The notes under the pieces are model-generated. The model made no database searches and was not told where the DNA came from. It saw nothing but the letters and a program-made list of their open reading frames with translations. From Tubulinosema ratisbonensis (Eukaryota > Microsporidia > Tubulinosematidae), in contig RCSS01000196.1 in NCBI GenBank assembly GCA_004000155.1, positions 1-19,383 of the forward strand: a DNA stretch of 19,383 nucleotides, written 5' to 3'. The translations under genes and the position numbers were made by a program. This document shows positions 1-8,257 of the stretch, one piece after another; the stretch's first letter is position 1; each line of letters starts with the position of its first letter.

Positions 1-724
1 TTAATAGCTTTGAAATATTAAAATTACTTTTGTAAAGAATAATCACGCTAGAAACCAAACTAAATATTCCTAAAGCTATCAATGAAAGAGATAAAAAAAT
101 GTTTCTAACCCCAAAAGAAGACGTTTCAGCAAAAACGATTTTAATATTTTGATAATTTTTATTGCTGCTAATGTTTAAGGTATGATTTCCTTTTTTTAAA
201 AAAATTTTACCATGCAGTTTCCTGAAATTATCAAATGCAGCAATGTTAATCCAATTTACAAATCTTTTATTTTGATTCAGTTTTTTTAAGTCTGTGTTTT
301 TAGACCATGAGATAGGAGGAATAATATCATTTAAATCATAGCTTGTCGGTTTTATAAAATTTTTTTGACTGTTCCAAATAATACCTGAATCACTTATCTC
401 CTGTTTATCGATTAATATTTTAAATTGTGGGAATGAGTTTGCAATTAATCCACACGGATAGATTATTTTGTTATTGTTTCTAATAAATGGTTTACAAGAA
501 TCTAAATTTTCCGGTATTTTACCTTTAAGTTGTTTAAAACTTATACTTTTTGAATAATTATAGTAATTTTGATAATAATCTTTGAATTGAATGTAAATTT
601 TATATTCTGCGTCTTTTTGTACATCAAAAATGAACTGCGTCTTTGTGATTGGTATCTCAAAATTACCCAAATTTAAATATTTAAAAGTTAAAAAAATACC
701 AAAAACAATGTCAACAATGCTCAT
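1..724 (-). CDS. CDC50: CDC50/LEM3 (TMEM30) family P4-ATPase flippase subunit, partial (3' end beyond window)
   Basis: Reading the minus strand from ATG at 724 gives 241 uninterrupted codons that run off the left edge. Family landmarks are visible in order: a first membrane segment (about residues 2-17), the motif YYQNYYNYSKS (50-60) followed by QLKG (65-68), Cys77, YPCGLIANSF (89-98) with Cys91, GIIW (114-117), NWINIAAFDNFRKLHG (157-172), and a second membrane segment (about 207-231). Members of this family are obligate partners of P4-ATPases, which move phospholipids between leaflets of Golgi, endosomal and plasma membranes; the two Cys probably form one of the family's conserved ectodomain disulfides. 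The usual 40-50-residue cytosolic N-terminus is missing, and the ATG cuts into the first membrane segment. The open frame continues upstream without a Met to the TAA of MSH5 at 785-787, so the true start is uncertain. It follows MSH5 on the same strand after 60 bp. The family call is firm, the start is not. Confidence 0.85.
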   Translation of the reverse strand, partial: MSIVDIVFGIFLTFKYLNLGNFEIPITKTQFIFDVQKDAEYKIYIQFKDYYQNYYNYSKSISFKQLKGKIPENLDSCKPFIRNNNKIIYPCGLIANSFPQFKILIDKQEISDSGIIWNSQKNFIKPTSYDLNDIIPPISWSKNTDLKKLNQNKRFVNWINIAAFDNFRKLHGKIFLKKGNHTLNISSNKNYQNIKIVFAETSSFGVRNIFLSLSLIALGIFSLVSSVIILYKSNFNISKLL

Positions 725-784
725 CAACAAAATCAAAATAATTATTAATTTATTATTTGATTTATTTTCATATTTTTTTACAAT

Positions 785-2821
785 TTATTTAATAAATTCT
801 TCAATTATTTTTTTAGATTCTTCATTTTCTTCCTTTGGTAAAGTAAGCTTCTCTCCTTTCTTAATCTTAAAAAACAAATCCATAAACTTATCACCAAACA
901 TAAAAGATTCAATCAACTTATTACTTTCTTCTTGTAAAAAGATGCCTTCTTCAATCCCAAACTCATAAATTGAAATGGTTTTTAGAAATTTATATTTTTC
1001 AAGGAAGGAAAATTCTTCTTTTAATTTTGATGAATCATTTTTTAAAAAAAGTTGGTGTAAATTGGTAGAGAATATTCTGTAGGAGTATGGTAAATTTTTT
1101 AAAACTGCTAATAAAACACAAATACCATCGTTAAAAGAGGTGCCTTTTCCTAATTCATCAACTAAAATTAAAGAATTTTCGTTGCCAAATTTGATTATTT
1201 CATTTAATTGTTGTAAATCATTTACAAATGAACTAATTGGTTTTGTATTGCTAAATTTTACTAAAATTTTATCAAACAAAGGTAAGTTAGCACTTTCACA
1301 AGGTAAAAAAGATCCTATTTGGTTTAAAATTACCAAATAAGCTAAGTTTTTAAGAAAATTAGTCTTACCTGATCCATTCATTCCTGTTAAAATGATACTT
1401 TTGTCAAATACAAAATCAAAGTTATTTTTAGTATCAAAAAAAAGATTTTTTAAATTTTGTACTTTAAAGTTCTTTTTCAAATTTATTTCTCCTCTTTTTA
1501 AATTATTTTGCTCAGCAAAGATTGCTAATGAATTTAAAGCATCCATTTCAGTTAAATAATTTTGTATCTCTTCAATACTGTCAGAATATTTTTTGATAAT
1601 TTTATGTGTTAACTCAATTTCTAAATCATTTATTTTATTTTTTATATCCCCAAATTCTTCATCCAAATTTATCATAAATTCATTTTTAAAATATTTTTTT
1701 TGATTTATTTCAAATATTTTTTCAATATTTAATTCTACCTTCGTTTCTATCAAGTATCCTAGTTGAGGAAAATAAATTATACTTCCTTCTATTTTATAAT
1801 CTTTAAAAACTTTTTTGCCAATTTCATTTAAGTACACTGGTAAATTTTTATAAACATTTTTTAATTTTTTCAGTTCTGATGAAATGGAAAGAAAATCAAA
1901 GGTTTTTTCTAAGTTTGTTAAATTTTCTTTGAAAATGAAAGTGTCATTTTCTTCTATAAAATTTAACCAATCAAAATTTTCATTGATTTCAATAATAAAC
2001 TCATTTTTTAACAAATTTGTTATATTTTTAAAAATACAAATATTATTTTTTAAATTGATCAAATGTTTTTTTGTGTAATTTAGCTCAAAACTGTTAAGTT
2101 TTTTTAGAAGATTCTTAATTTCTAAGGTGATATTATTTTTTATCAAATATTCTATCACTGATCTCCTTTTATAAATCATTTTTATATCCAAAAGTGGAAA
2201 TAACATCCATTTTTTTAAAAGATTCTTTCCTTCCTTAGTCACACAAAAGTCAATTTTACCAAAAAATGAATTCTCTCTCTCTGTTTTTATAAATTTATTA
2301 GGATGTAAATCACAACTAATCAGGTTCAAAGAAACTATACCAGAAGCACCAATAAATAAATAATTTTCATTTACAAACAAATATATTTCATATTCACCAA
2401 ACATCCCAATTTTATCCATCGATTCTTTTTTTATTTTTTCATTTAATTTTATTATTTTTTTTTCAATTGAATTATAAAATTCATTATTTTTACTCAAAAA
2501 CAAATCTAAATTACTTAAAGCCAATAAACTTAAATGACATCCTTCAATCGTACAGTTTTGTTTTTTTGAATTTTTTATTTGTATTTTTAATTCTACCCCA
2601 GTTTCTAAAAGTAAATCATATTTTTTTAAAGGAATGCTTAAAGAAGTTACACATAAAGAAATATTAAATTTATAAATGTATGATTTGGTAATCTCTAAAG
2701 AAAAAGTATCAAAGAAGTCTTTGAAAATGATAAACTCATTTGAATTGTAAATAACTAAACCTATAAAATTATTCTTTACTTCTACAAACATAAAATTTTT
2801 ATTTTCCATGAGTTTATGCAT
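785..2821 (-). CDS. MSH5: MutS homologue MSH5 (meiotic crossover factor)
   Basis: This 678-aa MutS-family ATPase lacks the mismatch-binding domain I, as MSH4 and MSH5 do. The C-terminal ATPase is clear: Walker A GMNGSGKT (480-487), GSFLP just after it as in MSH5's GSFVPA, and Walker B/signature LILVDELGKGT ending near 561 with Asp555 and Glu556; the GKGT form is typical of MSH5, against GRGT in MSH2. Upstream, SIIYFPQLGYLI matches the conserved SVIYIPLIGFLL block of MSH5, and LLKKWMLFPLLDI matches the core/lever region. The tail GEKLTLPK resembles MSH5's end. With MSH4 it forms a clamp on branched recombination intermediates in meiosis and stabilises crossovers; it has no repair role. It is shorter than human (about 834 aa) or yeast (about 900 aa) MSH5. 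It starts 37 bp after RPN3; a second Met lies at residue 5. MSH4 is the alternative, but the ATPase details favour MSH5. Confidence 0.82.
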   Translation of the reverse strand: MHKLMENKNFMFVEVKNNFIGLVIYNSNEFIIFKDFFDTFSLEITKSYIYKFNISLCVTSLSIPLKKYDLLLETGVELKIQIKNSKKQNCTIEGCHLSLLALSNLDLFLSKNNEFYNSIEKKIIKLNEKIKKESMDKIGMFGEYEIYLFVNENYLFIGASGIVSLNLISCDLHPNKFIKTERENSFFGKIDFCVTKEGKNLLKKWMLFPLLDIKMIYKRRSVIEYLIKNNITLEIKNLLKKLNSFELNYTKKHLINLKNNICIFKNITNLLKNEFIIEINENFDWLNFIEENDTFIFKENLTNLEKTFDFLSISSELKKLKNVYKNLPVYLNEIGKKVFKDYKIEGSIIYFPQLGYLIETKVELNIEKIFEINQKKYFKNEFMINLDEEFGDIKNKINDLEIELTHKIIKKYSDSIEEIQNYLTEMDALNSLAIFAEQNNLKRGEINLKKNFKVQNLKNLFFDTKNNFDFVFDKSIILTGMNGSGKTNFLKNLAYLVILNQIGSFLPCESANLPLFDKILVKFSNTKPISSFVNDLQQLNEIIKFGNENSLILVDELGKGTSFNDGICVLLAVLKNLPYSYRIFSTNLHQLFLKNDSSKLKEEFSFLEKYKFLKTISIYEFGIEEGIFLQEESNKLIESFMFGDKFMDLFFKIKKGEKLTLPKEENEESKKIIEEFIK

Positions 2822-2858
2822 TACATTTTTATAAAAATAAAAAAATGTTTTTTTTTAT

Positions 2859-3887
2859 TTATTCATCCAACAAATCTTCAAAAGAAATTGGGGTAATTTC
2901 TTTGTATTTTAGCATTGATTTTGTTTTTATTCTTGTTTCTCCACACTCAGTTATTCTTGCATAAATGTCGTATGATGATTTAATTGGATCAACAAAATGT
3001 ATTATTTCTTCATTCGTAGACAGCATTTCTTTTGTAATACCTTTGTTTATCAAATCTACTGTCTTTATTCTTGAGTAAACTTTACTCATTTTCTTGAAAT
3101 TTTGTAATCTAACATTATTTTCTAATTTTTGGATCACTCCGTAAAGCATGTCTCTTTCAAAAATAGGTTTGTATTTTTCTAAAATTTCATTGAATTTGTT
3201 AAAATTTCCATTTTGAACAAAAGAGGCAAGTTTTAAATATGGCTTAAGTTTCTTAAAAGGAAGTTTTTTTACCTTTTCATTCAATAAAAGTGCATTTACA
3301 ACCAAACACATATGTGTTTTTAAAGAAGATCTCAAAACTAAGCTTTGTTTTAAAAATGTAAAAGAATCTTTGTAATTTCCATGTACCAAATTTAGAAAAC
3401 CTTTGTAATAAAAATATAACCCTTGGTGACGTAAATCAACAGAACTGTCAATCATCAAATTCTTTCCCAATAAAATACCAATTTTATAGCAAATATTAGT
3501 TAAAACAGATACACATTCGTGATGGCTTAATTCTCTATGAACAGTAAACAAATGAAAATATAAACTGTGTTCTAAAGAATTAAGCTTCCTTTTACAGTAA
3601 AAATGATAGTTAATGAAAATAGAAGTTAAAAAATCCAATTCTATGTCCTCTTCTTGGATCAAATCTATAGAAATTTCTTTTACAATTTCAAAGTTATTCT
3701 TTTTAATTTCTTTGTTTAGTTTTATTATGTGTGTCATCAGCTTAGACCACTTGTTTTTATGTTTTGATGGCAGGTCTATGTCTCCAAGAAAGAATTCTGG
3801 TGACTCTTTGAATGCATTAAGTGCTGGGTAGAATGGAAAATCATTTATGATTTTGTTGGCTAGGTTAGAATTTTCAGTGGATTTCAT
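2859..3887 (-). CDS. RPN3: 26S proteasome regulatory lid subunit RPN3 (PSMD3)
   Basis: The 342-aa protein matches the C-terminal two thirds of RPN3. A TPR-like helical repeat has YFYYKGFLNLVHGNYKDSF (about 163-180). It is followed by the PCI-domain block with KPYLKLASFVQNGNFNKFN and YSRIKTVDLINKG, which parallel the human segments around YFLLTQAVRTGNLAKFNQV and YSRISLADIAQKL. RPN3 is a scaffold subunit of the proteasome lid, needed for docking and degradation of ubiquitinated proteins in nucleus and cytosol. The usual length is about 500-530 aa, so the N-terminal helical region is much reduced, as is common in microsporidia. The protein ends in an acidic tail (FEDLLDE). The start codon is preceded by CCCTT (GGG at 3890-3892 on the plus strand), and the gene heads a minus-strand cluster with MSH5 and CDC50. 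Its 5' region is shared with the divergent gene at 4595. Confidence 0.85.
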   Translation of the reverse strand: MKSTENSNLANKIINDFPFYPALNAFKESPEFFLGDIDLPSKHKNKWSKLMTHIIKLNKEIKKNNFEIVKEISIDLIQEEDIELDFLTSIFINYHFYCKRKLNSLEHSLYFHLFTVHRELSHHECVSVLTNICYKIGILLGKNLMIDSSVDLRHQGLYFYYKGFLNLVHGNYKDSFTFLKQSLVLRSSLKTHMCLVVNALLLNEKVKKLPFKKLKPYLKLASFVQNGNFNKFNEILEKYKPIFERDMLYGVIQKLENNVRLQNFKKMSKVYSRIKTVDLINKGITKEMLSTNEEIIHFVDPIKSSYDIYARITECGETRIKTKSMLKYKEITPISFEDLLDE

Positions 3888-3889
3888 AA

Positions 3890-3892
3890 GGG
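3890..3892 (-). promoter_or_regulatory. CCC start-site motif upstream of RPN3
   Basis: On the minus strand the sequence TTATCCCTT directly precedes the RPN3 ATG. A C-triplet within about 15 bp of the start codon is a reported microsporidian signal linked with transcription initiation and very short 5' leaders. It stands out here because the surrounding 100 bp are nearly pure A/T. Confidence 0.5.
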
Positions 3893-3900
3893 ATAAATAA

Positions 3901-3994
3901 ATTAAAAAGTATTTTATATAAAAATAAATAAAGAATTATTTATTTTATTTATTTTTTTATTTTTATTTTATTTTTTAATAAAATACTTTTTAAT
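3901..3994. repeat. 17-bp perfect inverted repeat in the RPN3/4595 intergenic region
   Basis: The 17 bases at 3901-3917 (beginning ATTAAAAAGT) are exactly reverse-complementary to 3978-3994. A 60-bp A/T spacer rich in TTTATTT lies between. The left arm begins 13 bp upstream of the RPN3 start on the minus strand. It could be a promoter-proximal cruciform or simply A/T-biased drift; the AGTATTTT/AAAATACT core contains G and C, which argues for some specificity. Confidence 0.6.
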
Positions 3995-4589
3995 TTTTAT
4001 AAAAATTAAAAATTTTTAAAGGAAAATAGGATAACAAATTCTTAAAAAATACAAATATTACTTTTATTTAAATATTTTTCAAAAATTTATTGTTGCTTGA
4101 CTTTTTACTGAAAAACACCAGTTTTTAATTTTAAAATATTTTTAATTTATTTATGATGAAAACTTCTTTATAAGGCAAATATTATTTTATCTCCAAAAAC
4201 AACTACGAAGTTAAATAAGTAATTTTATTTTGTTATTAAGGTTTTATTGTTATAAAGAAGTCTCGGATAGGAAGACAGAGGTTTATTTAATTTAATGTTT
4301 GTTTATTCATCTTTTTGGCTTTTTTGTGTCATTGAGAATATTAAATTGTTTCTTAAAAAATAAATAAATTTATCTTTGTATAATATTGGTGTGTTTAATA
4401 GTTAATGTATTATAAAAGTGAATTGTAAAATTTTTTAATGTTAATTGGTTGCCCCTTTAGTAAATTTAAAAAATTTTTTTAACTTTGCAAAAAAAAATTT
4501 TTAGCCATCCTTAAATAGAAAATTGATTCAATTTTTTTAATTGCTTGCTCATTGAAATAAAGACAAATAAAATTTCTACTAAATTCTTA

Positions 4590-4593
4590 CCCC
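4590..4593 (+). promoter_or_regulatory. CCCC start-site motif
   Basis: CCCC followed by one G and then the ATG of the gene at 4595. It is one of very few C runs in the surrounding A/T-rich intergenic DNA and fits the CCC-type initiation signal of microsporidia. It also supports ATG 4595 as the start rather than a later Met. Confidence 0.5.
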
Positions 4594-4594
4594 G

Positions 4595-5482
4595 ATGTTC
4601 TATTTATTGATTCAATTTTTGTGCAGTAGTGATCACAATGATTTAGTTCAAACAACTGAGGAACCCCGAGGTGATCACATAAGCTTGGAAGAATTAGACC
4701 GTATGTTATCAAACTTAAATTTTAGTGAAACTAAAAAAGATGAGCATAAAGTTTCAAAATCCGATTCTAATTATCTATTTTTGAATGAATTGTTTCAAGA
4801 AAATGAAGAAAGTCATTATGATTCTAATACATCTAAGAGAGAAAGCAAAAAACCTTACTCAAAATATGACGCATTAGACATGTATGATGAAAGCTTATAT
4901 GATCAAATAAATGAGGATGAGTTATCGTGTTCATCAGAGGAGCATAATTGTTTTAAACTAAGAAATTGCAAATCTATTAATGAATTTTTGACAAAGCTTT
5001 GTTCTGTTTTTAGAAAAAAGAAGCAAAGTCAAACAAAAGAACAAATATCTCAAAAAAACAGTGATTATAAACCAACCCGGTGTTTAGATATATTTAATGA
5101 CTTGTTTGAAATAAAACCTGAAAATATTTCTAAACCTGAGGAGCATATGAATACAACTCCATTATCTGATAAAAAATTTGATAAAACAAATAATTTTATG
5201 AATAAAAATACTGTTGTTAATCCAAACAAAAATAAAAGTGGTTTCAACAAACCATCTAAAAGGCCTCAGTCTATTTCATTTAGAATGTTAAATAGACCAT
5301 TATTGCCGTTGCCCCAAAAAGAATGCTCTTCAAATAATTTGGAAGAGCAAATATGTGATGATAACTATCAAAAGTATATCCAGTTAGTAAAATATTTTCA
5401 AGATCATAACCATCATTCAATTATATCCGGGTTTTTCTTAGATTATGAATCAGATTTTGAAAGTAAAATGAAGAAAGATTAA
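4595..5482 (+). CDS. Putative secreted, largely disordered protein of unknown function
   Basis: I do not recognise this 295-aa protein. It starts with a short hydrophobic stretch (MFYLLIQFLC, 1-10) that can act as a signal peptide. The rest is hydrophilic and low-complexity, rich in Ser, Lys, Asn, Asp and Glu, with no membrane segment. Visible blocks are an acidic stretch at about 92-116, a Cys-containing segment (112-136), a basic cluster (FRKKK, 139-143), and a basic/proline-rich patch (219-240). An acidic/aromatic C-terminus (257-295) looks foldable. This layout fits a protein exported by the parasite, to spore wall, parasitophorous space or host, but that is inference. The start is supported by the CCCC tract just upstream. 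Codon use resembles the neighbours and there is no sign of decay. Confidence 0.7.
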   Translation: MFYLLIQFLCSSDHNDLVQTTEEPRGDHISLEELDRMLSNLNFSETKKDEHKVSKSDSNYLFLNELFQENEESHYDSNTSKRESKKPYSKYDALDMYDESLYDQINEDELSCSSEEHNCFKLRNCKSINEFLTKLCSVFRKKKQSQTKEQISQKNSDYKPTRCLDIFNDLFEIKPENISKPEEHMNTTPLSDKKFDKTNNFMNKNTVVNPNKNKSGFNKPSKRPQSISFRMLNRPLLPLPQKECSSNNLEEQICDDNYQKYIQLVKYFQDHNHHSIISGFFLDYESDFESKMKKD

Positions 5483-6123
5483 ATTGGTTTAACTAAAAAT
5501 TTTATATGAAAATTTTGTAATAATACTTTTTAGTCTTCAATATTTATAGTTCGAAGAAAATATTAAATTAAAAAATCAGTCTTCTATCTAAAATTTTACA
5601 AGATAAATTATAAATAATAATTATTTTTTTACTTGTTTCTGGGTAGAGCAAGGTTATATATTTCAAGATATGATATATTTTTATGAAACTAATCTTCACA
5701 TTATTTTTGTCGTATTTAAAATCCAAAGGAAATTGGCATCAGACTAGATTTTTTTGAAATAAAAGAACTATTTTGAAATCAAAACAACCAAATGTTATTA
5801 AATTTTGTAATTTTAGTGGTAAAAATACTTGTTATTAAGAACATTTAATTTATTTATTTTATAAACCAAAATTTTTACTGATTTGTAAAAATATAACCAG
5901 TAATATGTCGAAGATCAAGTTAACAAATAATAGGTTTTTCTAAACTGAAAGAAAAAAAATCAAATATATCTAGGTCTTGAATAATTTAATTCTCCCAAAC
6001 AAACAAGATTTTTAAAATATTTATAAAACAATAACTATCCATGAAAACTAAAATGTATAGTTACAAGCATAAAAGACTCTGCTTATATATTAAAAAAATT
6101 TAGTTTATAATCTGTAGAAGATA

Positions 6124-6338
6124 CTGTAACCAAAACCTGAAGGCAAAGTAGATATGGGCAGTCAATAGAGTGCATAATGGTGGGTTTTATCGGTTGAAAG
6201 GCTCGCAATATATTGCGCTAAACCTAATTGTGTAGAAACATATTTTTACATATGTTTCTTGTGACAGATACTAATTTTTATATAGATAACAAAGTTAAAA
6301 TCTTTGTATGGATTTCCCATCTCCAGACAACAAAAAAA
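6124..6338 (+). mobile_element. SINE-like retroposon, copy A
   Basis: This is a 215-bp unit that starts CTGTAACCAAAACCTG and ends in CAACA plus an A tail (A run 6332-6338). The blocks GGCAGTCAATAGAGTGCA, AAAGGCTCGCA, AGAAACATATTTT and TATGGATTTCCCATC recur in the same order in copies B and C. An internal 10-bp hairpin (AGAAACATAT with ATATGTTTCT) is present. GGTTGAAAGGC near 6191-6201 resembles a degenerate RNA polymerase III B box. Flanking duplications are not clear, so this copy is probably older. It has no coding capacity. Confidence 0.7.
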
Positions 6339-6663
6339 TATTAAGAATATAAAAGTTTAATTTTATAGAGATAAATTTATTCAACCATCTTATTTATTTT
6401 TTCGCAGAAATACTTATATTTGTTATCATTGACAAAAATTCAATAAATTCTGATATATAAATTATTTTTAGGACTATATACAACATTTCATTGACTAAAA
6501 GTTAAATGTCATATCCTGAAAGATATGAATCACAATATGAAAAAATTTAATTTTGAAATAATTGTAAAATTTTTTTGTTGTTACTCATTGTTAGTCAGGA
6601 GGGCTTAAAAATTTAATGATTCACATATTTTTAAAATTGAAGTCTTTAAAGTTAAGTAGCTGA

Positions 6664-6678
6664 GTTAGTAATATTAAT
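6664..6678. repeat. Target-site duplication, left copy (retroposon B)
   Basis: GTTAGTAATATTAAT here is repeated exactly at 6901-6915, immediately outside the two ends of retroposon copy B. The length (15 bp) is typical of LINE-type, target-primed insertion. Confidence 0.8.
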
Positions 6679-6900
6679 TTTTTTTTGTTGCCTAGGGATG
6701 GGAAATCCATACGAAGATCTTTTCGCTATACCTTCTTTATAAGAATATTTATACCTAGTCGACAGAAAAATATGGTAAAATATGTTTCCTATACTTAGGT
6801 ATAGCTCAAGATACTGCGAGCCTTTCCCCCTCTAAACCCCTCCCCTGTGCACTCTATTGACTGCCTAAGTCTACCTTACCTTGCAGGCTTTAGTTACAGG
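6679..6900 (-). mobile_element. SINE-like retroposon, copy B, with poly-A tail and target-site duplication
   Basis: Read on the minus strand, the element begins CCTGTAACTAAAGCCTG at 6900 and ends GGCAACAAAAAAAAA at 6679. It is the reverse-oriented counterpart of copy A. It is bounded by an exact 15-bp direct repeat (6664-6678 and 6901-6915) and has a tract of about eight to nine A at its 3' end. These are the marks of an RNA-mediated (SINE or retropseudogene) insertion rather than a DNA transposon. There is no reading frame of note, so it would depend on a partner reverse transcriptase coded elsewhere. Confidence 0.8.
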
Positions 6901-6915
6901 GTTAGTAATATTAAT
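6901..6915. repeat. Target-site duplication, right copy (retroposon B)
   Basis: Exact second copy of the 15-bp sequence at 6664-6678, abutting the CCTGTAAC head of the element on its other side. Confidence 0.8.
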
Positions 6916-7874
6916 AATTAGTTTTAAAATAAGTGTTTAAAAACAGCTATTCATCAAATTATAAGAATGTTTTATATCGAATTTCTATATTTTTCTAATA
7001 AATTTTAAATCAATTATAACAAAAAAATACATGGTAAGACAATTCTAAGTTTTATTATTATATTATTTTGAATGAGCAAAATTTATATTATGCAGAAATT
7101 ATCAAGAAAATTCGTAAAATTACTTTCTTGTTTGAGAACTCAGCCCCATTTATTTTACAAATCAAAAACCACTTGACATTAATATTCAAACAATAAACCC
7201 CGTTTAAATTGAACGCCAAGCATAAAAAATAACATATTTTCTTAATAACTTAAAACTTTGAATTAATCCGAAGTAAACTTTTGTACTAATTGAAAAAAAT
7301 TGTCTAATTAAAAAATATGTTTCTAAAAACGTGGTAATACCATTAAAAAAATTTGTATTAAATTCAAAAGAAGAATAAATTTATTTGAAATAAAACAAAA
7401 ACATTTTTTTGATTACATAAGATTATAAATGTTTAAAATAAATCTTATCAAAATTAATCTATTTACAAATAGTTTTTTGTTATTTCCTCTTTTGGAATAG
7501 ATAAATTTTCAAATTTTATTCTTCTCAAAAATGTCAAAAATTTGGGTCAATTTATAAATGATTTTAAAGTAAAAAACAATTATTGATCCTGTATTAGCAA
7601 CAGAAAAAAACTTATTTTTGTACAAATTTAAATTATAAAAACACACTTTCATATATGATTCTTTAATATGCTATTATTAAAAAATAATAAATTAGAAAAT
7701 ATAACATAACCACAAATATTTTATTGTAAAAATAAGTAATAATAAAATAAAAATTTATTAATTTAAAATGGTTTAGATTTTGAGTCCCCACTTTAAATTA
7801 TTAATTATTAGAAATTGTTCTATTATGAGAGATAGAAATAACTTAATTTTAAAATTTATCTATAGAATAAAGCA

Positions 7875-8050
7875 ATGTGTAATGGTAAATAAAAATATTT
7901 TTTATTTATTTTAATTTTTTACCCTATGCAGACAAGAAAAAAAAGAAACACTTAGACAAAAATACTTTAAATAAAGTATTTAAAGATTTTTTACGTTTTT
8001 CGAATGATAAAAAGGTGTTCTTCCACTTAAAAGAACACAATGATTTCTAA
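7875..8050 (+). CDS. Candidate 42-aa basic protein with a 47-nt intron (or a homopolymer frameshift)
   Basis: A stretch of 38 sense codons (7934-8047, stop TAA 8048-8050) reads like protein: lysine run, then HLDKNTLNKVFKDFLRFSND and KKVFFHLKEHNDF. It has a balanced D/E/H/R content unusual for random A/T frames, but no ATG in frame. Two readings give it a start. (1) ATG 7875, exon 1 of 10 nt, intron 7885-7931 beginning GTAAAT and ending in a T-rich tract plus CAG, exon 2 from 7932; this restores the frame exactly and gives a protein starting MCND. (2) ATG 7926, directly after CCC at 7922-7924, with one base missing in the 8-A run at 7937-7944. Short introns at the extreme 5' end are typical of the few spliced microsporidian genes. 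Function not recognised; it could also be a decaying fragment. Confidence 0.35.
7885..7931 (+). other. Candidate 47-nt spliceosomal intron
   Basis: GTAAAT at the 5' side, an A/T-rich body, a T-rich tract (7915-7920) and TATGCAG at the 3' side. Removal joins ATG TGT AAT G to AC AAG without a stop. The length fits the short introns known from intron-bearing microsporidia. No RNA evidence is available, and a frameshift is an equal alternative. Confidence 0.3.
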
Positions 8051-8257
8051 AAATTATCGAATTTGATTTAAAAATTATGTTTGATTTGATTTAATAATAG
8101 TCTTTAAACAAAATTAATATCCCAAACTATGTTTTAATTGTTTTTATTTTTAAAAATTCCTAATCATTTTTTAAAATTTTAACAACTTTATAGCTATTAA
8201 ATCTTCATTAAATTTTGATAAGAATAGAAAAAATATGATAAAGTTTATTTAGAATTA

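Larger units (their letters stand above)
3888..4594. other. Divergent intergenic region, RPN3 / secreted-protein gene
   Basis: About 0.7 kb separate the divergently transcribed RPN3 and the gene at 4595. Apart from the inverted repeat and the two C-rich start motifs it is A/T-rich filler. A 22-codon reading frame (4295-4363) encodes a hydrophobic peptide starting MFVYSSFWLFCV; it is too short to call a gene. No tRNA or other RNA fold was recognised. Confidence 0.5.
5483..7874. other. Long intergenic region carrying two retroposon copies
   Basis: Between the gene at 4595 and the candidate mini-gene at 7875 I find no frame that looks coding on either strand. The region holds the inverted pair of SINE-like elements at 6124-6338 and 6679-6900, which are visibly richer in G+C than their surroundings, and A/T-rich filler on both sides. 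Confidence 0.6.

Noticed and set aside
630..968. Open frame of 112 codons on the plus strand
   Set aside because: It overlaps the minus-strand MSH5 C-terminus and CDC50 start and has shadow-frame composition (I/L/F/S runs); both minus-strand genes have clear homology.
4295..4363. 22-codon hydrophobic ORF starting MFVYSSFWLF
   Set aside because: Too short, no partner exon found and no start motif upstream; kept only as a remark on the intergenic region.
6600..6930. Copies of the 220-bp repeat considered as solo LTRs because they have TG...CA-like ends
   Set aside because: The 15-bp target duplication and the poly-A tract at one end fit a LINE-mobilised retroposon; LTR elements give 4-6-bp duplications and no A tail.
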